A stretch of 10,703 nt of DNA from NCBI GenBank assembly GCA_002733485.1, contig NVVU01000049.1, positions 3,850-14,552 of the forward strand. The letters run 5' to 3'. The notes under the pieces are model-generated. The model worked only from the letters and a program-made list of their open reading frames with translations. It did not search any database and was not told the origin of the DNA. Made by a program: the position numbers and the translations under genes. Positions 5,863-10,703 of the stretch are shown here, piece after piece. The first letter of the stretch is position 1; every line of letters begins with the position of its first letter. This DNA comes from Robiginitomaculum sp. (lineage in GTDB: Bacteria; Pseudomonadota; Alphaproteobacteria; Caulobacterales; Maricaulaceae).

Positions 5863-7304
5863 AACGCATCATTCTTGGTTTTTTCGCGTTAATGATCCTG
5901 GTTGGCGGTTGCTCGACCGTAAGCAAGGTAGCCAAGGTGCTCCCCTTTGTTGGCGGCAATGAAGAAAAAAAGAAATCCAAGCAGGGCGCGCTGCCTGATG
6001 AAGAACAGCGCATTTCCATTCTCACATTCGAGCAAGCGCTTCAGGTTGATGATGAGGCCGCCAATATACCCATTACTTTACCGCCGCCTTATGTGAATGC
6101 TGACTGGGCGCAATCCGGTGCCTTTCCCAGCCATGCCCCCCAGCATTTGAGCGCCAAAGGCGGGCTGCAAAAGGTCTGGAAGCACAGTGTTGGAAAATCC
6201 AGCTACACACGGGGGCGCATCGTGGCACCACCCGTGATTGCCGGGCGTATGCTGTATGTTCTGGATGCTAAAGGCACCATTCGCGCCATTGATACGGAAA
6301 CCGGGAAAACCAAATGGCGCAAAACCGTGCTGCCCAGGAAAAAAACATTGCCCAAGGAAGACCGACGTGGACGCTTTGGTGCCGGTTGGCGCGGCGTCTT
6401 TCGCATCGGACTTTTCGGAGCCGGCCATGAAGGGTATGGCGGTGGGCTTGCCGTTTCCGGTGGCCGACTGTTTCTGGTTTCCGGCCACAGCCTGGCCGCA
6501 GCACTGGACGTGAATACCGGTGAGGAAATCTGGCGCACTGAAACTCCCACCCCGATCCATAGCACTCCCAGCATCGCCGAAGGGCGTATGTTTGCGGTGA
6601 CCCAGGACGACGAGCTGTACGCATTTGATACCGATACCGGCGAAGTTTTATGGACCTATCAGGGCATTTCAGAACCAGCACGCATTCTGGCTGCATCCAG
6701 CCCGGCAGTTTACGGTGATATTGTTGTTGCGCCGTTTGCTTCGGGTGAACTGGTGGCACTCAGGGTACAGAACGGCCGCAGTATGTGGACCGAATCGCTG
6801 ACCCGCCAATCAGGCATGACGGCTCTTGCTGAACTGAATGACATAGCCGGTGCGCCGGTGATTTTTGACCGTACTGTTTATGCCATCAGCCATTCGGGCC
6901 TGTTGGCGGCGGTGGATATGCGCTCGGGTACGCGCCTTTGGGCAAGGCAGGTTGGTGGCATTAATATGCCTTGGCTGGCTGGAGATAATATCTTTGTGGT
7001 TACCAATGAAGGACAGGTTTCGGCGCTTTCACGCCAAGACGGGCGGGTGCGCTGGGTGCGTGATCTGCCGCGTTATCGCAAGGTAAAGAAGAGCAAGGGG
7101 CGCATCTCCTGGGCCGGACCGGTGCTGGCTGGTGGAAAACTGGTGCTAGTCTCTTCACGGGGAAATGTGCTGCATTTATCTCCGCAAACAGGAGAGACAG
7201 TTGCTGAAAAGCGCTTTAAAGATGCTTTTTTTATCGCGCCGATTGTTGCCGATGAAAATATTTACCTGCTTTCTGACAAGGCCATGCTCTATAAGCTTCA
7301 TTAG
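5859..7304 (+). CDS. bamB: outer membrane protein assembly factor BamB, PQQ-type beta-propeller lipoprotein
   Basis: BamB is a lipoprotein of the BAM complex that helps insert beta-barrel proteins into the outer membrane. The 481-residue product begins with a signal peptide, MKRIILGFFALMILVGGC, with lipobox VGGC and lipidated Cys18. A basic, low-complexity linker follows (33-42, NEEKKKSKQG). From about residue 103 there are PQQ-like beta-propeller repeats: VWKHSVG, LDAKGTIRAIDTETGKTKWRK (136-155), ALDVNTGEEIWR (215-226), LYAFDTDTGEVLWTY (253-267), LVALRVQNGRSMWT (298-311), LLAAVDMRSGTRLWAR (348-363), VSALSRQDGRVRWVR (387-401) and VLHLSPQTGETVAEKR (437-452). E. coli BamB is about 392 residues; the excess comes partly from the linker and from an insertion rich in Arg, Lys and Gly at about 159-196. 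AAGGAA (5845-5850) is 8 bases before the ATG, and the overlap with the preceding gene indicates coupling. It is followed 36 bases later by der, with no terminator between. Confidence 0.95.
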   Translation: MKRIILGFFALMILVGGCSTVSKVAKVLPFVGGNEEKKKSKQGALPDEEQRISILTFEQALQVDDEAANIPITLPPPYVNADWAQSGAFPSHAPQHLSAKGGLQKVWKHSVGKSSYTRGRIVAPPVIAGRMLYVLDAKGTIRAIDTETGKTKWRKTVLPRKKTLPKEDRRGRFGAGWRGVFRIGLFGAGHEGYGGGLAVSGGRLFLVSGHSLAAALDVNTGEEIWRTETPTPIHSTPSIAEGRMFAVTQDDELYAFDTDTGEVLWTYQGISEPARILAASSPAVYGDIVVAPFASGELVALRVQNGRSMWTESLTRQSGMTALAELNDIAGAPVIFDRTVYAISHSGLLAAVDMRSGTRLWARQVGGINMPWLAGDNIFVVTNEGQVSALSRQDGRVRWVRDLPRYRKVKKSKGRISWAGPVLAGGKLVLVSSRGNVLHLSPQTGETVAEKRFKDAFFIAPIVADENIYLLSDKAMLYKLH

Positions 7305-7340
7305 AGCGAGGCGGCGCAAAGCGACGCTGTGGAATAAATT

Positions 7341-8702
7341 ATGTCTTTGAAACTGGCCATTACCGGGCGCCCTAATGTGGGAAAATCCACCCTGTTTAAC
7401 CGTCTTGCCGGGCGCAAGCTGGCGCTTGTCCACGATCGCCCGGGGGTAACCCGCGACCGGCGTGAAGGTTTTGGCCGCTTTGGTGATATGGATTTATCGC
7501 TGGTCGATACCGCCGGGCTGGAAACCGCCAAAACCGGTCTTGAGGCTGATATGCGCGCCCAGACCCTGTATGCGGTGGGAGATGCGGATGTGTGCCTGTT
7601 TCTGGTAGATGCCCGCACAGGCATAACGCCGTTGGACGAGGTGTTTGCCGATATTTTACGAAAGTCCGGATGCCCCGTAGTGCTGGTTGCCAACAAAACC
7701 GAAGGCCGCGCCGGACGGGACGGTATTCTGGATGCCTTCTCCTTGGGTCTTGGCGAGCCGGTGGCCGTCTCCGCAGAACACAATGAAGGCATGGGTGAGC
7801 TATTTACCGCCATTGTGGCCGCCGCCGAGGCCGCCGGGCTGGATGCCATGGCCGACGAAGATACGGACCAAGAGGCCAGTGATGCCCCCCTGCGCATCGC
7901 CGTTATCGGGCGTCCCAATGCGGGTAAATCCACCCTGATCAACAGCTTGGTCGGCGAAGAACGCCTGATCACCGGGCCAGAAGCCGGGGTAACACGGGAT
8001 TCTATTGCCGTGGACTGGTCCTGGGATGGTCGCCCGGTGCGCCTCGCCGATACTGCTGGCATGCGCAAAAAAGCCAAAATTTACGACAATCTGGAAAAAA
8101 TGGCCGTGGGCGACAGCCTCAAATCCATTATGTTTGCCGAAGTGGTGGTGGTGGTGATGGATGCTGTATCGCCGCTGGACAAGCAGGATTTGCAATTGGC
8201 GGACCTTGCCGAGCGCGAAGGGCGCGCCGTGGTCTTTGCCGTCACGAAATGGGATCTGGTCAAGGACAAGGCCGAATTACTGGCGCATCTGAAAGAGCGA
8301 CTGGGGCGTTTGTTGCCGCAATTGCGCGGCGCGCCGCTGGTGACGCTTTCGGGTTTGACTGGTCGGGGGCTGAAACGCCTGATGCCGGCGATCGAGGGCG
8401 TTCACAAGGACTGGAACGCCAAGATCAAAACCCGCGATCTGAACGATTGGCTACACGCGCAGATTCAGCGACACCCGCCACCGGCCGTACAGGGGCGACG
8501 CATCAAACCTCGCTATATCAGTCAGACAAAGAACCGCCCGCCGACATTCGTGCTGATGTGTTCGCGCGCCAAGCATTTGCCATCGGCCTACAAGCGTTAT
8601 CTGATCAATGGGCTGCGGGATGATTTTGACCTGATGGGGGTGCCGATCCGCCTGATCGTCAAGGCCGGTAAAAATCCCTATGAGGACAAAAAACCCGAAT
8701 AG
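7341..8702 (+). CDS. der: ribosome-associated double GTPase Der (EngA)
   Basis: Der is an essential GTPase needed for 50S ribosomal subunit maturation. The 453-residue protein has the full family layout. GTPase domain 1 has GRPNVGKST (9-17), GVTRD (35-39) and DTAG (56-59), with a G4 motif NKTE (118-121). After an acidic linker (170-180, MADEDTDQEAS) comes GTPase domain 2 with GRPNAGKST (190-198), GVTRD (216-220), DTAG (237-240) and a G4 motif TKWD (302-305). The C-terminal KH-like domain (about 355-453) contains RDLNDWL, IKPRYISQTKNRPPTFVLMCSRAKHLP and GVPIRLIVKAGKNPY. Both G4 motifs depart from the standard NKxD; NKxE in domain 1 is, to my recollection, common in alphaproteobacteria, while TKWD is a milder change. 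A run of five GTG codons (8142-8156) encodes five valines in a core strand. The ATG at 7341 has only a weak ribosome-binding site (GGAA at 7331-7334). It follows bamB as in other proteobacteria. Confidence 0.97.
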   Translation: MSLKLAITGRPNVGKSTLFNRLAGRKLALVHDRPGVTRDRREGFGRFGDMDLSLVDTAGLETAKTGLEADMRAQTLYAVGDADVCLFLVDARTGITPLDEVFADILRKSGCPVVLVANKTEGRAGRDGILDAFSLGLGEPVAVSAEHNEGMGELFTAIVAAAEAAGLDAMADEDTDQEASDAPLRIAVIGRPNAGKSTLINSLVGEERLITGPEAGVTRDSIAVDWSWDGRPVRLADTAGMRKKAKIYDNLEKMAVGDSLKSIMFAEVVVVVMDAVSPLDKQDLQLADLAEREGRAVVFAVTKWDLVKDKAELLAHLKERLGRLLPQLRGAPLVTLSGLTGRGLKRLMPAIEGVHKDWNAKIKTRDLNDWLHAQIQRHPPPAVQGRRIKPRYISQTKNRPPTFVLMCSRAKHLPSAYKRYLINGLRDDFDLMGVPIRLIVKAGKNPYEDKKPE

Positions 8703-8751
8703 GGCCAAAGGTCGCATTGGCACAGCCCGTCACCATGGATACATACACGCC

Positions 8752-10104
8752 ATGAAACCAGAACACCAAAAATACGCCCTCGCCGAAGTGCCCCGCTATA
8801 CCAGCTACCCCACGGCGGTACAGTTTCATGATGGTGTAGGCGAGGACGATTACCGGCTCTGGCTGTCACAGATCGCCAAAGACGAGCCGCTGTCGCTCTA
8901 TCTGCATATCCCGTTTTGTCAAAAAATGTGCTGGTATTGCGGCTGTCATACCAGTGTTGCCCACACCTATGACCGCGTTGGTACCTATACACAGGATTTA
9001 CTGGCCGAAATTGACCTCCTGGCCGCCGCCATACCGGGCCATCATGGCGGCCTGGCCCATGTACATTTTGGCGGGGGCAGCCCCACCATGCTCAACGATG
9101 CAGACTTTGCCGCCATTACCGCCAAAATCATGGCTGTCTTTGGTGCGCGCCCCGTCATGGAACTGGCGGTGGAGATCGACCCGCGCACCATGAGCGCCCA
9201 AAAGGCACAGGCCCTTGCTGATGCAGGCGTGACGCGAGCTTCGCTGGGGGTGCAGGATTTTAACCGCCATGTGCAGGAAAAAATCAACCGTATTCAGCCT
9301 TTTGAACTGGTCGAAAACACGGTTGGCTGGTTGCGTGATGCCGGGGTGCACGCCATAAACTTTGATCTGATTTACGGCCTGCCCGGCCAAAGTGTGCAGG
9401 ATGTAAAGCACAGCACTGAACTGGCTGTTTCCTTACGCCCGGACCGGTTGGCTGTGTTTGGCTATGCCCATGTACCCTGGTTTAAAAAACATCAGGAAAT
9501 GATCAAAACTGATGATCTGCCCGGCATGGAGGAACGCTTTGCCGAGGCCCATATGGTAGGGCAGGTTTTGCAAGGTGCGGGCTACATTGCGGTAGGCTTT
9601 GACCATTATGCCCACCCCGATGACAGCATGGCAAAGGCGGCCGAGGCGGGGACATTGCGCCGCAACTTTCAGGGCTATACCACCGATACTGCGGATACCA
9701 TGCTGGGGCTTGGGGCGTCCTCCATCGGGGCGCTGGGGCCGGGCTATGTGCAAAATGCGCCCTCTTTGGACATCTGGCGCAATGCCATCCACGACGGCAC
9801 ATTACCGATAACGCGCGGGGTGGCCCTAAACGGCGAAGACGCCATGCGTCGCGCTGCCATTATGACGCTGATGAGCGCCATGGCACTGGATTTGGGTGGC
9901 CATGCCATTGGGTTTGATGCGCCGGAAAATGCACTGGATGATGCCCTGGAAAAACTGCTTCCTCTGGCCGATGATGGCCTGGTGGAAATTACCGGCCGCA
10001 AGGTAAAGGTTACCCCAGAGGGCCGTATTTTTATACGCAATGTCGCCGCCTGTTTTGACACCCATTGGCAGATGAGCACAGGGCGGCATTCGCGGGCGGT
10101 TTAG
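8752..10104 (+). CDS. hemN: oxygen-independent coproporphyrinogen III oxidase (radical SAM)
   Basis: HemN decarboxylates coproporphyrinogen III to protoporphyrinogen IX without oxygen, using a [4Fe-4S] cluster and S-adenosylmethionine, in haem synthesis. The 450-residue length matches E. coli HemN (457). The start ATG 8752 gives MKPEHQKYALAEVPRYTSYPTAVQF, where PRYTSYPTA is a HemN signature. The cluster motif CQKMCWYCGC (56-65) supplies Cys56, Cys60 and Cys63, with the extra Cys65 that marks true HemN rather than HemW. Other hallmarks are LHIPF, HFGGGSPT (105-112), VEIDPRT (140-146), LGVQDFN, DLIYGLPGQ, FGYAHVPW, GFDHYAHPDD, RNFQGYTTD, LGLGASSIG and the C-terminal RNVAACFDTH. An in-frame ATG at 8680 would overlap der and add 24 unconserved residues, so it is rejected. 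Gap to der is 49 bases with no terminator; the ribosome-binding site is weak and no FNR-type box was seen. Its TAG shares bases with the stop of the convergent SDR gene. Confidence 0.97.
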   Translation: MKPEHQKYALAEVPRYTSYPTAVQFHDGVGEDDYRLWLSQIAKDEPLSLYLHIPFCQKMCWYCGCHTSVAHTYDRVGTYTQDLLAEIDLLAAAIPGHHGGLAHVHFGGGSPTMLNDADFAAITAKIMAVFGARPVMELAVEIDPRTMSAQKAQALADAGVTRASLGVQDFNRHVQEKINRIQPFELVENTVGWLRDAGVHAINFDLIYGLPGQSVQDVKHSTELAVSLRPDRLAVFGYAHVPWFKKHQEMIKTDDLPGMEERFAEAHMVGQVLQGAGYIAVGFDHYAHPDDSMAKAAEAGTLRRNFQGYTTDTADTMLGLGASSIGALGPGYVQNAPSLDIWRNAIHDGTLPITRGVALNGEDAMRRAAIMTLMSAMALDLGGHAIGFDAPENALDDALEKLLPLADDGLVEITGRKVKVTPEGRIFIRNVAACFDTHWQMSTGRHSRAV

Positions 10105-10703
10105 GCCGCTTCGTCTTTCCAGTCTGCAAAATCAACCCAGTCGCCATTGCGGGTGCAATCGGGGCTGCACAGTTCCAAAAACAAGGGTATCAGGTCTTCG
10201 GGCGGGGTAATGCTCATGGGGTCTTCGCCGGGCATAAACTTTTGCCGCATGGCGGTGCGCACGGGCCCGGGGTTCAGAAGATTGACCCGAAGCGGCATTT
10301 TTTCCACCTCTTTGGCATAGCAAATGACCAGCGCGTCCAACGCCGCCTTGGAGGCGCTGTAAAGTGCAAAAAACGGTCGCAGATTGTGCGATGCCCCCGA
10401 GGTGACAAACACCGCCCGCCCGGCAGGGGCAGCTCGTAATAATGGGTCCATGGAACGAATCAGCCGCCAGTTGGCGGTAACATTAACGGCCATGACATCA
10501 TCCCAGGTTTTGGGATCAATATGGGCAGCGGGACCAACCATGCCCAACTGGCCGGCATTACCAATCAGAATATCCAGATGCCCCCAGCGTTCGGCAATGA
10601 CACCACCAAGGCGGTCAATGCCATCGGCATCTTGCAAATCCGCCGGCACCAAAGAGCAGGAACCAGCCATTTTTCCGATTTCATCATCCAGTTCTTCCAG
10701 TGC
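10101..10703 (-). CDS. SDR-family oxidoreductase, 5'-truncated by window edge
   Basis: A short-chain dehydrogenase/reductase, an NAD(P)-dependent Rossmann-fold oxidoreductase. The minus-strand frame is open to the window edge and continues ALEELDDEIGK before the Met at 10670, so that Met is internal and the N-terminal nucleotide-binding TGxxxGxG motif lies outside. The visible 200 residues show PADLQD (end of beta-3), LDILIGNAG (the NAG motif after beta-4), VMAVNVTANWRLIRSM, the catalytic Ser in VFVTSGAS, the YSASK (YxxxK) active site and the NPGPVRTAM loop after it. The sequence resembles the alphaproteobacterial subgroup near YciK-type SDRs (DVMAVNVTANWRLI, LRVNLLNPGPVRT); the substrate cannot be told. 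The tail EDLIPLFLELCSPDCTRNGDWVDFADWKDEAA is acidic. Its stop (complement of TTA, 10101-10103) overlaps the hemN stop in convergent arrangement. Confidence 0.93.
   Translation of the reverse strand, partial: ALEELDDEIGKMAGSCSLVPADLQDADGIDRLGGVIAERWGHLDILIGNAGQLGMVGPAAHIDPKTWDDVMAVNVTANWRLIRSMDPLLRAAPAGRAVFVTSGASHNLRPFFALYSASKAALDALVICYAKEVEKMPLRVNLLNPGPVRTAMRQKFMPGEDPMSITPPEDLIPLFLELCSPDCTRNGDWVDFADWKDEAA

Noticed and set aside
7301..8077. Long open frame (258 codons) on the minus strand opposite der
   Set aside because: It is rich in Ser, Arg, Pro and Ala as expected for an antisense shadow, has no recognisable domain and lies wholly opposite the strongly conserved der and its leader.
8142..8156. 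Five tandem GTG units as a possible slippage or phase-variation tract
   Set aside because: The unit is three bases, so slippage keeps the frame; it encodes valines of the core beta-strand expected before the G4 region of the second Der GTPase domain.
8680..8751. Upstream in-frame ATG adding 24 residues to HemN
   Set aside because: It overlaps the end of der, has no family-like sequence, and HemN homologues begin shortly before PRYTSYPTA, which fits the ATG at 8752.

Overview
The window looks like chromosomal DNA from an alphaproteobacterium. The evidence is the gene order (TPR membrane protein, bamB, der), the LdtR-type MarR regulator, the AidB-like acyl-CoA dehydrogenase, the NnrU protein and the protein sequences themselves. 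The order or genus cannot be fixed from this sequence. It is densely coded, with no gene-free stretch above about 120 bases. I see no tRNA, rRNA, CRISPR array, insertion sequence, phage gene or attachment site.

Layout: (1) 1-759, the C-terminal three quarters of queA (queuosine tRNA modification), reading in from the left edge. (2) Convergent to it, an AidB-like acyl-CoA dehydrogenase on the minus strand, and divergent from that a MarR/LdtR-like regulator. The AT-rich gap between the two probably holds both promoters. (3) A perfect 14-bp hairpin plus four T closes the regulator gene. It overlaps the ribosome-binding site and likely start of the next gene, an NnrU-family membrane protein. (4) A three-gene module at 3787-5063: a small membrane protein resembling DUF6249, an ECF-type sigma factor, and a small predicted membrane protein whose start overlaps the sigma stop. 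(5) A conserved envelope and ribosome block at 5164-8702: YfgM-like TPR membrane protein, BamB lipoprotein (ATGA overlap), and the double GTPase Der. (6) hemN, the oxygen-independent coproporphyrinogen III oxidase. It meets, stop codon to stop codon, a minus-strand SDR-family oxidoreductase cut by the right edge.

How the genes may work together: the TPR protein and BamB belong to the envelope, with BamB serving outer-membrane protein assembly, and Der serves 50S ribosome maturation. This grouping is also found in E. coli (yfgM-bamB-der). NnrU and HemN both have family links to low-oxygen or nitrogen-oxide metabolism, but they are not in one operon and no FNR-type box was found near them. The part most likely to be under-described is the sigma factor flanked by two small membrane proteins: there is no recognisable zinc-type anti-sigma factor, so one or both neighbours may control it. 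The window is otherwise mostly ordinary housekeeping sequence.
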